Part shown: in pieces, positions 34,192 to 45,670 of the stretch
Layout: each line of letters starts with the position of its first letter
Numbering within the stretch: position 1 is the first letter of the stretch
DNA from: Oreohelix idahoensis
Lineage: Eukaryota > Mollusca > Gastropoda > Stylommatophora > Oreohelicidae
Direction: 5' to 3'
Assembly (NCBI GenBank): GCA_024509875.1
Contig: JAMPIV010018770.1
Coordinates: 124,001-188,000 of the forward strand
Length of the DNA: 64,000 nucleotides
Position numbers and translations under genes: made by a program
The notes under the pieces: generated by a model
The model's database searches: none
Told to the model about the DNA's origin: nothing
The model's input: the letters and a program-made list of their open reading frames with translations, nothing else

Positions 34192-34300
34192 CTGAAGACT
34201 TTGTGCATGCAGAAGCTGGTATAGCTGGAGATGTTGTACAAACACTGACCAGAGCTGACTGCCCTGTCCACCATGTTGCGGTTGCCAAATATAACATTGT
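34192..34300 (-). CDS. FBXO11: FBXO11-like gene, penultimate coding exon
   Basis: 109 bp. It starts after CTGTGCTTTCAG and ends before GTAAGC. Two bases complete Asp with the preceding exon, 35 codons follow (NVIFGNRNMVDRAVSSGQCL, YNISSYTSFCMHKVF), and two bases begin the Arg codon completed by the last exon. The text matches the FBXO11 stretch linking the last beta-helix turn to the zinc finger (GQCLYxISSYTS is characteristic). Phase 2 at both junctions fits the neighbours. Confidence 0.95.
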
Positions 34301-34309
34301 CTGAAAGCA

Positions 34310-35230
34310 CAGACAGAACTTCTGTTACTAATCAAAATATAACAAGTCTAATTTATCACCAAAGTTATATTCCTGGGGGTACATAAAACAGTGCATTTTA
34401 TAAAATAAATGAATGGGACAGTAACTGGACAAACAATCATACAATATGTGGACAAGCCATGTACCTTATACAGGTGTTTCCTCACATCCTGTCCCATTAA
34501 TTTACATCACAAAACAGGTTCCTTTTGTGCTAAGTTTGGTGACCCACAGACTACAACATGCTTCACCAACATTCTTTTCTCTAATCACTTGCAGCAAGCA
34601 ACTTGCAAGATTTACCAGTCCATTTGGTGATATTTTCACTGGGGTTTACACTGACATTTTTTTCAATCAGACATGGCGAGATAACTTTGCAGGAATGCAG
34701 AAAAAACTGGAGGAGAGGAGCAAAAAACTGATATCAAAATCAACATGCAAAAAAGCAGGCAAGGCTTACACAGCACAAGGAAATATATGGCAATCAAGGG
34801 AGATCAAGACAAAAGGAGACACATGCAGGAAATAAATGCACAAGTATATGACCATTATACTGGATGTACGAAACTGTATGTATTAAACTGTGTACAGTAA
34901 TGATAATTACCAATTGTGTTGCATACATATAGGCCACGCCCACCACAAGGCTGTTTGCAAATATGAGTTATTATTGTCACGCCTGGAATGTAGAGTGAGT
35001 GTGTGCTGGCAGAGTCGTTCACACCACAGGTACACACACAGGAGTCAATGGAGTGTTGAACGACTGATGACATTTAACAAGGGTTTATTACGTAACAGCA
35101 CATCATCACGTTGACATACGAATACAATTACATCGAATCATCACAGCTTCATAACCTCAGCGAAACAATAATAACAATCAATGGATCCTTTCATCGAACG
35201 TTCGTAATCACTGTGTTAATACAATAAACA
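34310..35230. other. FBXO11 intron, no gene recognised
   Basis: A 129-codon plus-strand frame (34446-34835) has no recognisable domain and overlaps another open frame. I do not call it a gene. Confidence 0.45.
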
Positions 35231-35259
35231 TGGCCTCGTCAAAGATGCTCCTAACATCA

Positions 35260-35875
35260 CCGTACTATAAATACTGCACACAGCAGATATATAAATCAAG
35301 GCCTAAAGTACTCACAAAATCCATCAGCAAACGGTCGGCATCACCGTGCTATAAATACTGCACACAGCAGATATATAAATCAAGGCCTAAAGTACTCACA
35401 AAATCCATCAGCAAACGGTCAGCATCACCGTGCTATAAATACTGCACACAGCAGATATATAAATCAAGGCCTAAAGTACTCACAAAATCCATCAGCAAAC
35501 GGTCAGCATCACCGTGCTATAAATACTGCACACAGCAGATATATAAATCAAGGCCTAAAGTACTCACAAAATCCATCAGCAAACGGTCAGCATCACCGTG
35601 CTATAAATACTGCAGACAGCAGATATATAAATCAAGGCCTAAAGTACTCACAAAATCCATCAGCAAACGGTCAGCATCACCGTGCTATAAATACTGCACA
35701 CAGCAGATATATAAATCAAGGCCTAAAGTACTCACAAAATCCATCAGCAAACGGTCAGCATCACCGTGCTATAAATACTGCACACAGCAGATATATAAAT
35801 CAAGGCCTAAAGTACTCACAAAATCCATCAGCAAACGGTCGGCATCACCGTGCTATAAATACTGCAGCTTACAAA
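35260..35875. repeat. 84-bp satellite, about 7.3 units
   Basis: Units of 84 bp (beginning CACCGTGCTATAAATACTGC) are nearly identical. Because 84 is divisible by three, one plus-strand frame (35230-35916) stays open and reads SPCYKYCTQQIYKSRPKVLT plus KSISKRSA seven times. There is no signal peptide, no homology I know, and no sign of splicing, so I treat the ORF as a by-product of the array. High unit identity indicates recent amplification or assembly of a longer array. Confidence 0.95.
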
Positions 35876-35931
35876 ATATGCTGTACACACAGCGAAAACA
35901 TAAGTCGACATCTTAAGCACTGTACAGGCAT

Positions 35932-36140
35932 CTTCTTCTTCTTCTTTCGTCCTTAGCCACCGACCGTCAAAGCAGTCAGTGGCCATTACGCCTAGTGGCG
36001 TCTTAGGGCAACAGCAGATAGGTTTTCTTTGCCATTGTTTCCCATCACGCCTATTGGCGTCTTTAGGGCAACGGCAAATCAATCCATTTGCTGTTGTTTC
36101 CGTAATCGAAGTGACTGGCAAACGGGTGATCAGCCCGTTG
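35932..36140 (-). mobile_element. Short LINE-C tail insertion with internal duplication and 10-bp TSD
   Basis: On the minus strand the 3' part is the LINE-C terminus (CACTGACTGCTTTGACGG... ending in a (GAA)n tail). GTACAGGCAT flanks it (35922-35931 and 36141-36150). Inside, the block GCCCTAAGACGCC-x-AGGCGT-x-ATGG occurs twice about 60 bp apart, and the 5' 55 bases (GCTGATCACCCGTTTGCC...) are not found in the LINE-C copies seen here. It may be a SINE that borrowed a LINE-C tail. Confidence 0.85.
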
Positions 36141-36150
36141 GTACAGGCAT

Positions 36151-37045
36151 ACACCATCCAAAAAACATCAGGGCTGACCACCTCAGTCAAAAACCCTGCA
36201 CAGACTGATCCCCCGGGAACACACCCCGTTCACACAGTCATGAGAATCTCCTGTTCTCCTAACATCGCTCTCAAAAATCCCTGCGGACACTAGCCGCGAG
36301 AGCTATTCACACATCACTCAAAAACAGTTCAGAAACAGTACATTATGACCAGAGTTCACCCGCTATCTGACATACTGTTTCCAAGAAACTAAGAGGAGAT
36401 ATTTTTAAACAAATCCATTACCAATTTGCAAGCAAGTACTCTAACCCAAAATTAACTCTACTTGACAAGTATTTTCCAAGATCATTTCCCTTTCATCAAA
36501 ATTACTGGCAACAAGTAATAAAACAGAGACACTCTTGGATCACTACCTCTAATTCACAGAGAGTTTACTACTCACTGTACCTGAGCTGACAGTGTATGTG
36601 TCAACAAATGAAGACCAATTTATTTTTAAAGTTGAATCTTCTCTGAAAAAAATTGTATCGGTATGTCCACAAGTAATGAAAACAATGCTGACTCAAGGGA
36701 GGCAATCATTAAATCAGCTCAGATTAAAAAACAACCACATACAAATGTATGCTGGTGGTTTAGCGATTAGAGTGTTTGCCTTTCAAGTAAATGTTCTGCA
36801 TCCATTTCCCGGCAGTGTTTTTTTTTTTTAAATTCAGTCATTCATTTTCTGTTTTTCTTAAACATAGTTCTAAGTGTTTGGTGTTGACGAGCTTATTTTC
36901 TTGGTAAAAGGAAATGGAAAAAAGTAAATTAATAAAGGAAAAATGGTGCTATTCTCAGAAAAAGATACAGAAATTGCACACCGCAATTCTTTGTATTTTT
37001 TCTTGACAGTACTTGCTAGTAAAATAATAAAAACATTTTCAAACA
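36151..37045. other. FBXO11 intron with a possible tRNA-SINE head
   Basis: No gene. At about 36750-36830 GGTGGTTTAGCGATTAGAGTG and GCATCCATTTCCCGGCAG resemble tRNA A and B boxes before a T run, a very decayed SINE head at best. Confidence 0.35.
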
Positions 37046-37049
37046 GAAG

Positions 37050-37600
37050 GATGAGATAAACCCATTGTCATTTAAAATCATCCAGATTAACCTTTTTTGC
37101 TGTTTAAAAAAAAATTAAATCGCCCAGATTAACACTTTGCCGTTTAAAACACATACAGTCGTTGTGATAAACGAGCGCAAAGGCCTTATTGCTCTATCTT
37201 TTCCTACATCTTTCGTATTGTATTTTCTCCGACATTTGCTCTTTCATCTCATGTGCGACCCACATTTGCTATTTCATCGTTGTGATTACTCGTGACCGGT
37301 ATCTAGAGAACCACATTTGTTCTTTCATCGGGGGAAATAAAAGTCCTTTGATTGAGTCGCCATGCCCGACATTATCGTTTGAAGCCCACATTGCATCGTG
37401 ATAAATCTGGTAAAAACTCATATGGTCATCCTAATCAAACATCGGGGCATGCTGTAATTTCTGTAACACCACATTGGACGCCCAGATTGGCCAGGGGAAA
37501 ACGTCTCATGCTGTAATGGTGTTATCTTTAGTCGGCCGCGGTTCAGACAAGCGTTGGTTTACCACATTGGACGCCCAGCTTGGCCAGGTGACTTCCAGAA
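37050..37600. repeat. Cluster of diverged short direct repeats with PBS-like motifs
   Basis: CCACATTTGCTCTTTCATC-like blocks occur three times (37.22-37.33 kb) and GCCCAGATTAACC-like blocks twice (37.08-37.13 kb). CCACATTGGACGCCCAG followed by ATTGGCCAGG or CTTGGCCAGG occurs at about 37470 and 37560. TGGACGCCCAG directly after a CA could be a tRNA primer-binding site at an LTR end, but no LTR pair was found. Confidence 0.45.
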
Positions 37601-39883
37601 ATATATAATACCGCATAATCTACTAGAGTGAGGCAGTCCAGTTTTTTACCTTGTGAGGAAGAGATTAAACCCAAAAACGCATAGCCTAATACACGTGTTT
37701 ATTCAGAGTGGATGATAATTTAGTTCTGTGATTAATTGTGTTCTTAAAGGATTTTGCGAAGGGAAAAGAAGGTTAGTAGATCTTATACTTATTAATACAT
37801 TTTCTTATTTTTGTTTATTTTAACCTCACAGCTAAAATGTGCGAAAGATAAAGTTTCAAATAATTCTTGGCATAACTGATTAATAAAATCAGAAGATTTT
37901 CCTAGAAGATGATAGGATGACAGGAGGTAATTAATAGTTCATATTTCACCTTTATCATCATCACAGTCTCCCATGCGCACACACTCTCATGCACAAGATA
38001 TTTAACATCATTAGAATTGAACTCAGAGAGAGAGAGAGATGAATAATGAGCAGTAGTTTAAATGCAAGTCAACCAGTGATGTTAAATGTGAAAAACTTAC
38101 GAAGACTTTTGTGTGTCTTCAGTTCATCAGAAGTCTGAGTCTACACGCAACGTGTCTGACGTCTAACCAGAAATAAGTTATCAAAAACGGACATTTGGCT
38201 AGCAGAATTCGCCATAGGACATCTTTCATTCCTCAATTAAAAAGGAATATTGTCTCACCCACAAGTCATAAGGTGGACGCAGCATTTTTCGTCACCATAT
38301 ACTGCTTGCTCACAAGTTCAATACAGAGTTATCACAAGTTCAATACAGAGTCATCATAAATTCAAATCACTCGAAAGATCATTATCTGAAGTCAAGCAAA
38401 AGAGCTCAAAAGAGGAATCGCATATTTATAGCAAGTGCAACACCCTCTTAAGCGCATTCTATGAAGCAGACTCGAAAGTATATGAAACACGACTACATAC
38501 GCAAGATTATGAGTCTACATATCACTAACATTTCATGAAGATATCCAGTCTGACCAGTACCGTCGGGAGATTAGACAACAGACCTTTTGTTCATATGACA
38601 GCTATTAACTGTTGATCAACACTACAGAGATATACTCAAACAGTGAAGGAATATACTTAGATATCTCATCAGCGTTCTCCGTACGACAACAGTATTCATC
38701 AGAACGTCCTCAGCTCAGAGATACCCCACTCGACATAACGTATAACAACTTGGGACATTTTATGCATACATGTGAATCCTCATATCTAGGAGAAGCATTT
38801 AGAGACACATGGACTGTGTAGAGTACTCACCATTTTGGTAACACGTATCATAGCACATCATCATTTCACTTTACACCAGTTCATTCTTAATTAACTATTA
38901 CTTAATTAACTGTAATTTTATTATCTCATCTGTGTGTTTTGTGTGAATCGTCTTTCACCATCATCACGTTCTAACCATTACTAACCCTATATGTGTGGAT
39001 ATTTCATTAATAAACCCAACGATCGGTTGATCATTATCAAGAGTTTGTTAATGTATCACTCGTGCTGTCGGTGTTACATATTCACCTATAGGAACCTTTC
39101 TCTACTCAGATGAGGTTGGGGGCTTTTTCTTTACGGGATCTAAGGGCAGAAGCTAAGGTCGTGGGGAAACAGAACTCTTTCCATACTTAATTAGAAAACA
39201 CTGTCTAGTGGAAAGCATTCGCATTCCTGTCTTCTTGTCCCTATCTCGAATAGGTCTTTATTCTTTCTTAACGAGCCAATTTCTAGAGACCTTATATCTA
39301 TATCTCATAGACTATTCCTGGCAAAAACTACTGTAGTAGTTGCCCCAGTGACTCACCACACGACAATTGTGGACTTGTCTTGGGATTAGTGAACCCGGAC
39401 TTAGAAGTGTGATAAATCACATTTTCATCCCTGCTATACAGTTGCGATAATTGCAAAATTTGTTGGCATTTTGAGGGATTACCTTCTAGACTGACTCTTA
39501 CTATAATTTGTCTATTTCATATGGGGGATAATTTATATCTCTAAAGCACGAGTGATACTTTTTAAATTAAGTGACAAACGGACAGATTAAGCACTTTTTG
39601 AGAACAAAGGATACTGTAGGGTACTGATTTTTTTATCTTTTTTTGTAACTGCTGGGAAAATTTTATCATAAATATTTAGCAAATTTTTCATAGAAAACTT
39701 CGAGATAATCTGTTACATAATTTTTCAGAATATGCTGAGTGAGTGATTTTTTTAAAGAACTATTTGAACTTGATTACTAATTTAAACCTAGCTGGTTTTA
39801 AGAGATAATTACTTGTGCGAGTCTAAACAATTTGCTTGGAGGTCACTGCCAATTTTTCCCTTCGTGAACCCATACTGCATATC
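37601..39883. other. Non-coding 5' side of Gmr1-like copy 2
   Basis: No supported gene. The block 38.0-39.1 kb has frequent short direct repeats (AAGTTCAATACAGAGT twice at 38.32-38.36 kb) and ends TAATAAACCCAACGATC...GGTGTTACA, which could be an LTR polyadenylation region and end. I could not confirm a second LTR. Confidence 0.4.
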
Positions 39884-41008
39884 ATGGCAGATGCCGCAAA
39901 AATTAGGACTAGTTTAATGGAGGCAGGGCGTGAATTCGGGTTAAGTGGAAAAGACCTGATGAAATATGTAAGCGAGGAAACTGATAAACTCCATGAAAGA
40001 GAGATGGAAATGCAGAAACTTACAATGGAGAAGGCCGCAGCAGAAGCAGCGGAGCGGAAAGAGAAAGCCGCAGCAGAAGCAGCGGAGCGGAAAGAAGCAG
40101 CAGAAGCAGCGGAGCGGAAAGAAGCAGCAGAGCGGAAAGAAGCAGCAGAAGCAGCGGAGCGTAAAGAGAAAGCCGCAGCAGAGCATGCACTTAAGATGAA
40201 GCAACTGGAAATCCAGGGACAGACCAATCAAATAGAGCTGGCAAAAAGTGCAGCGGCTTCCAACTGTGATGGAGGGTACTCACCCCGCTCAGATGGTGTG
40301 CCTACTTCGCAACCTGTGCCACCCAATGCCATGAACTTTCCGCTGGAACCTTTTTCAGAAAGGAACGATACCATGGACGCCTTTTTAGACCGCTTCGAAC
40401 GCTTTGCAACAGGGTTTGGACTTGAAGAACGGAAGTGGAACTTGAAACTTTCCCAGGGCCTAAGAGGAGCCGCCTACGAAGTTTTTAATAAACTTCCGGC
40501 CGGAGAGCAAGATGACTATCAGGCATTGAAAAAAGCTCTCTTGGTGAGGTACGAGCTTCATTCAGAGGCTTACCGAAAAAAATTTCGAGGTTCTAGGAAG
40601 GAAGCCGGAGAGACTTTCTCACAGTTCGCAGCCCGTATTGAAGACTACCTAGTGAAGTGGTGTACACTGGGAAACTTTACCGAGAACTATGACGGGTTGA
40701 AAGAGCTGATTGTGATAGAGCAACTAAAAGAATCTATGTCGGTGGAAATGCGTAGATTTCTCACGGAAAACGGCGCTGACCGGTTAGAAAATATTCTTAC
40801 ACTGGCAGAGCGATTCCAAAATGCTCTCATGGAGTCTCAAGGAGCCAGAAAGAAGTTTTCGGATCAGGCGCCAAAGCAACCTGCTCGCTCCCAACCAGAC
40901 CAACAAAGCAAAGGACCACACATCTCGCATAAACAGCACGCAAAACAAGATAACTACAAAGAGCAAAACAAGAAAAAATGCTGCGCCACACCAGAGACAT
41001 GGAGATAA
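39884..41008 (+). pseudogene. gag of Gmr1-like copy 2
   Basis: The ATG at 39884 (MADAAKIRTSLMEAGREFGL) is preferred over the in-frame codon at 39836 because copy 1 gag starts at the equivalent position. Residues ~30-110 are an A-E-R-K repeat expected to form a coiled coil. Capsid-like sequence follows (NAMNFPLEPFSERNDTMDAF to RFLTENGADRLENILTLAER). The frame ends in a basic tail. At an A6 run (near 40975) the zinc knuckle WCKYCRLNNHNTNEC continues in the +1 frame, whereas copy 1 is in one frame throughout. Confidence 0.88.
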
Positions 41009-42280
41009 ATGGTGCAAGTACTGTCGCTTGAACAATCACAACACTAATGAGTGCAAGCGCAGACCTCCTCCCCAACATGCTGCCTGTCTGCAGACAAAAT
41101 CGTCACCCCGGAAGGAGCAGAGGACCGGAAACGTTTCTCATCCTCCCGTCATCGAATCAGTCCTCGTGAACGGACAATCTGTGGAGTGCCTTTATGACAC
41201 TGGACTTGCTTTCGATGCGGTGGTCAGGGCATCTCTTGTCACCCCTGACCAGATAACAGAAGAGAGTGTCGACATCCAAGGTCCGACGAAGGATGTTGCA
41301 CCCATGACACTGCCAATTGCACTTATCAGAGTGGAATCTCGTTATGTGACAGGAGAGATTCGTGCAGCTATCATGGAAGAACCAATCTACTCTTTAATCT
41401 TGGGATGTAGATATGTGTTCCTTGGAGAACCTACTCAACCACTAGTCATGGCGGCCGTACAGACTAGAGGACAGTCAAGAAAAGACGCAGAGCAGGAACC
41501 TCCTACCAATATCCTCCCCGAGGAATTGAAGAGGGCCCAAATGGAAGATTCCTCACTGGCGCCCTGTTTTAAAAAATTACCTAGGACACACAACCCACCT
41601 ACCAAGGGAGACTTCTTTATGAAAAATGGATTGATGTATCGCCGAGCTGGAAATGAAGGACAGGAACACAACCAATTAGTAGTTCCTGCAACCTATAGGA
41701 ACCAGGTGCTTGAGATGGGCCACTCTATCCCATTTAGTGGACACATGGGAATGAGCGCCACGACTCAAAGGATCGCCTGCCACTATTATTGGCCAGGGAT
41801 CACCGGCGACATTGAACGTTTCGTCAAGTCTTGTCCTCAGTGCCAGAAAGTTGCACCAAAACACTGGACGGCACCCGCGACCCTTGGGGAGATGCCAATC
41901 TTGGGCACCCCATTTGAAAGAGTGGCCGTGGATATAATTGGACCTCTGCTGAGAACTAAGAAGAGGAACTCCCATATCCTTACCTTAGTGGACACCTGTT
42001 CCATGTGGGGCGAAGCCATAGCCATGCCAGCATGCGACTCAGTGCATGTAGCTGACGCTTTACTGAATATCTTTACTAGATTGGGCTTCCCGCATGAAAT
42101 TCTCACAGACAACGGGTCACAATTTAGAGGCAAGTTGACAGAGGAGGTGCTTAGAATATTCAAGACTAGGCATATCCATACTTCGCCCTATCACCCCCAA
42201 AGTAACGGGCAAGTAGAGCGGTTTAACGGGACGCTCACCTCTATTCTTCGGAAGTTGGCACAGGAGAAGCCAGAAAAACT
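40985..42280 (+). pseudogene. Protease and integrase of Gmr1-like copy 2
   Basis: Within the frame that remains open 40821-42392: zinc knuckle C-x2-C-x4-H-x4-C; retropepsin CLYDTGLAFDAVV; ILGCRYVFL; integrase HHCC region from GHSIPFSGHMGMSATTQRIA through KSCPQCQK; core VAVDIIGPL (first D), LTDNGSQF (second D) and PYHPQSNGQVERFNG (E). These integrase residues insert the DNA copy with a short target duplication. The reading frame is lost at about 42280 by an apparent one-base deletion. Confidence 0.9.
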
Positions 42281-42282
42281 TG

Positions 42283-43522
42283 GGATCAGTATCTTCCTGC
42301 CGCATTATTTGCTTATAGGGAAGTACCGCATGCGTCAACTGGAGTTCCTCCGGCCACATTACTCTTCGGAAGACCTATTAAAGGTCCATTAGAAGCATTA
42401 CTAAGAACATGGACAGATGCCAAAGCAGACGACACTGTCACATCAGCCTTCCAGTACGTCACAGACTTGAAACAACGCCTGAAGACTGGCTGGGAATTAG
42501 CCACAGCGAAAGTACGGGAGGCTAGGCGGAAACATGCCAAATATTACAATCGCAATGCGAAGGACCGAGAACTAGCAGTAGGAGAGAAGGTGCTACTTCT
42601 TCTGCCAAGTAGCAGTAATAAATTGCAGATTTGCTGGAGGGGACCCTACAAAGTGGCGGAAAAGATTTCTCGCACCAACTATAAAATCGCCGTGAATGGA
42701 AAGCAGAAAATTTATCACTTAAATCTGCTTAAGAAGTTTTACGAGCGAGCCCCTGCCGAACCAGTGCACCTCATGACTATGGCCATTGCTATGCAAATGG
42801 AAGAAGAGCCATTATCATCCGTAGAGTACCCGGTGATACAGGAGGAATCACATTTAGATGTGAAAATAAGCTCCACCTTAACGGAAGCCCAGCAAGAAAA
42901 AGTGAGGAGATTGATGGAAAACCACGCCGACTCTCTGACAGACAAACCGGGCCGGACAAACCTGATGGAGTTTGACATGGAAGTCACGGATCCTACGCCC
43001 GTCCGAATGAGAATCTATCCGATTCCGTATGCCAAGGCGACGGCATTAAAGCAAGAAATTGATTACTTACTTAAGGAAGGCATAATTTCGAAGTCGGAGT
43101 CCCCTTACAGTGCGGGAGTGGTGCTGTTACGCAAACCCAGTGGAGAACACCGCCTGTGCATCGACTACCGACAGCTGAATGCATTAACACAGTTCCAGCC
43201 AGAACCGTTACCGGACCAGAACCAGCTATTTACTAAGCTGAGCAGGGCTCGCTATTTTTCAAAGATCGACCTCAGTAAAGGGTACTATCAAATACCGGTA
43301 ATATAGCTGAGGTGAGGAACGGTAAAAGCTGAGGTGAGGAACCTGTTAGCCTTCAGTACTCCAGATGGACACTTCGAGTTTAATGTGATGCCATTTGGAC
43401 TGAACAATGCTCCTAGTGTCTTCACAAGGATGATGCGAAAGTTATTGGATCCTTTGAATCATCCCGCATCAGCAATTTTATGGATGATATCCTAGTAGCT
43501 ACTGAATCGTTTGAAGATGTCC
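42283..43522 (+). pseudogene. Integrase C-terminus and reverse transcriptase start of Gmr1-like copy 2
   Basis: In the frame 42467-43306: KHAKYYNRNAKDRELAVGEK then LQICWRGPYKV, a GPY/F-like integrase tail. A spacer leads to RT with PGRTNLMEFDM, SPYSAGVVLLRKPSGEHRLC and FSKIDLSKGYYQIPV. After a stop at 43304-43306 and a duplicated ~25-bp block, RT continues ([20 protein letters not shown]) to [14 protein letters not shown], now in another frame. RT copies element RNA into DNA; here it is broken. Confidence 0.9.
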
Positions 43523-44425
43523 GGGTGACCAAGTCCATGTGTGGTGCCGAATGCTGGACTGATCATCGCCTCATTGTATCTAAACTTAAAATTTGTATCC
43601 AACCAGCCAGGCGCCCTCAGGGGAAGAAAACTCAAAAGAGGCTGGATGTCACCAAACTAAAGAAGACAAAAATCAAACAGTCATTTACTGACACCTTAGA
43701 AGACCGTCTCAAATCTATCTCGCTAGACGGCCAAAGTGTGGAAACAAATTGAGCAGCCCTAAGTGAGTAGATCTACAACACTGCTACAGAGGTCCTGGGT
43801 CCTTCCATCAAGAAACAAAATGACTGGTTTGATGAGAACTCAGATGATATAAAGCAGATGTTGGCTGAGAAACACCATCTCCATAAAGCATATTTAAATG
43901 ATCCAAAATCTACATCCAAGAAAGACACTTTCAACAACATGCGTAGAATCGTCCAACATAAACTACGCCAGATGCGGGATTCATGGCTGAGTAATAAAGC
44001 AGATGAGCTCCAAGGCTTTGCTGACAGCCATGACTTGAAAAACTTTTACCTTGCACTCAAAGCGGTCTATGGTCCAACATCATCAGGATCATTTCCCCTC
44101 CTTAATGCAGATGGAAAAACACTAATTACAGACAAGGAAAAAATGCTCCAACGCTGGGCTGAACATTTTAATAATATCTTGAACCAGCCATCATCTATTA
44201 ACGACGAAGCCATCATCCGCCTGCCCCAAATTCCTATAAATGAAGCATTAGATGATGTACCAACTCTGGAGGAAACTAAAAAAGCGATTCGTCAACTGTC
44301 TAGTGGAAAGGCCCCTGGCTCCGATTCAATTCCTGTTGAGGTTTATAAAGATGGCGGTGCAGTTCTGATAGAGAAACTTCATATGATCTTCCAGCAAATG
44401 TGGCAGAGTGAAACCATGATGTCAT
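43523..44425 (+). mobile_element. LINE-D fragment (endonuclease end to RT start), 5'-truncated
   Basis: It opens within an APE-type endonuclease C-terminus (AECWTDHRLIVSKL holds the catalytic D-H). Then come DWFDENSDDIKQMLAEKHHL, MRDSWLSNKADELQGFADSH and the RT N-terminal block RQLSSGKAPGSDSIPVEVYK. Frames are 43480-43752 and 43858-44478. It stops inside RT, before the catalytic motif, where RTE-A sequence begins. It is a different family from RTE-A, RTE-B and LINE-C. Confidence 0.88.
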
Positions 44426-44427
44426 TT

Positions 44428-45297
44428 TGGCATGTAAAGAGAGAACAAGAAAGTATTCAGTGGGGTACTGGAAGATGAGACAGGTCTGTATTTCGGAGCT
44501 GGCATTTGCTGATGATGTTGCCCTGATTGCTAAATCAGAGGCACATCTCCAATTCAACCTGCAAGTCTGGAAGGAAGAGCTGGAGAAGAGAGGCATGGTC
44601 CTAAGCAGCTCTAAAACAAAATCCATGGTGATATCACGAGAAGAAAGAAGACATCAGATTAAGCTGGGAGAACAGGTCCTGGAGCAGTAGACCACTTTAA
44701 ATACCTCGGAGCTATTATTGACCGAAAGGGAGGCATCAAAGAAGAGCTGGCCACTCGAAAAGCAGCAGCTGGGAGACTTTTTCAGGCCATAAATCGAGGA
44801 TTCCTCAGCAAGAGAGAGGTTGGTAAGAAAACGAAGATGGCTGTATACCGCTCCACCTATGTCCCAGTCTTGACATATGGATGCGAGTCATGGGTAATGA
44901 CTACAACCCACAAAAGCCAGATCCAAACCTCAGAAATGAGGTATCTGAGGAAGGTGGTTGAAGTAACAAGAAGAGACATGGTACGCAACCAGACGATACG
45001 TCAAGGCCTTAAATCCCACACCCTGCAGACCCAAGTAGAACAGTCCCAACTAAGATGGTTTGGCCATGTCTGCAGAATGGGAGAAGATCGGCTACCACGA
45101 CAAGCATGGGAAACAAAGAGCCAAGGATCCAGACCACCAGGACGACCCAGAGTCCGCTGGGAGGACAACATTAGACAATCTTTGAAGGACCGAGGACTAG
45201 AATGGAACCAGGCCAGGAGGAAGACAGCCGATAGGATAGTCTGGCGCTCTCTTCCAAACCTCTACACCTCAGGTAGAAGGGGAACGACTAAGTAAGT
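44428..45297 (+). mobile_element. RTE-A LINE 3' part fused to LINE-D
   Basis: Starting with CATGTAAAGAGAGAACAAG it is a close copy of RTE-A from its RT motif region (LAFADDVALIAK) to the tail CGACTAAGTAAGTA. Frames are 44427-44690 and 44837-45295. Its 5' breakpoint lies a few bases from that of the truncated copy at 11.5-12.5 kb. LINE-D does not resume after it, so this is not a simple insertion into LINE-D. Confidence 0.93.
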
Positions 45298-45670
45298 ATT
45301 AAGAATACTGCAGATGGTACATGATTCAATTCTGTGTATTTAAAACTAATTAGCATAATTTTAGCTGTTTTTTTTTTTCTTAATTTTTTTTAGGCAGTCA
45401 CTTTGTTAGAAAATGGAGTTGCTCCCCTCGCCTTGGACATTAAGATTAGTAAACTGGACAGGGCGGTTAAGCGCTAAACATACCCATCACAAAACAGGAC
45501 CCAGCAGTATATGAAAACCTAGTAGAGAAACAACTACAAGTTTCATCTATCCTATAAGTGTACTTCATCCTTTCATGTCATGTTCTGTATCTTTTGTTTC
45601 AACATGATATGCACAATATACTTTCAATTTTCACTGATCATATGACGCCAAGAACAGCATTGACAATCAC
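45298..45670. other. FBXO11 intron, no gene recognised
   Basis: AT-rich with a T run near 45370. Nothing else is recognisable. Confidence 0.5.

Larger units (their letters stand above)
39884..43522 (+). mobile_element. Gmr1-like Ty3/Gypsy LTR retrotransposon (copy 2), 3'-truncated
   Basis: Domain order is gag (39884-41008), CCHC zinc knuckle (about 41015-41055), retropepsin with D-T-G near 41200, integrase zinc-binding domain (41720-41850), integrase DDE core (41920-42230), integrase C-terminal region (42470-42740), then RT from about 42950 to the F-M-D-D motif near 43480. Integrase thus precedes RT. The copy is broken by several single-base frameshifts (near 40975, 42280 and 43475) and a small tandem duplication at 43308-43350. 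It stops abruptly at ~43522, where another LINE begins, so RNase H and the 3' LTR are missing. Confidence 0.93.

Noticed and set aside
35230..35916. 228-codon ORF as a repetitive secreted or structural protein
   Set aside because: Its frame follows from an 84-bp satellite. There is no signal peptide, no homology and no non-repeat body.
38980..39090. 5' LTR end of Gmr1-like copy 2
   Set aside because: It has a polyadenylation-like AATAAA and a GTGTTACA end, but no plausible primer-binding site follows and no second LTR is available to confirm it.
43523..44425. LINE-D interrupted by a later RTE-A insertion
   Set aside because: LINE-D does not continue after the RTE-A tail and no target duplication flanks the RTE-A part.
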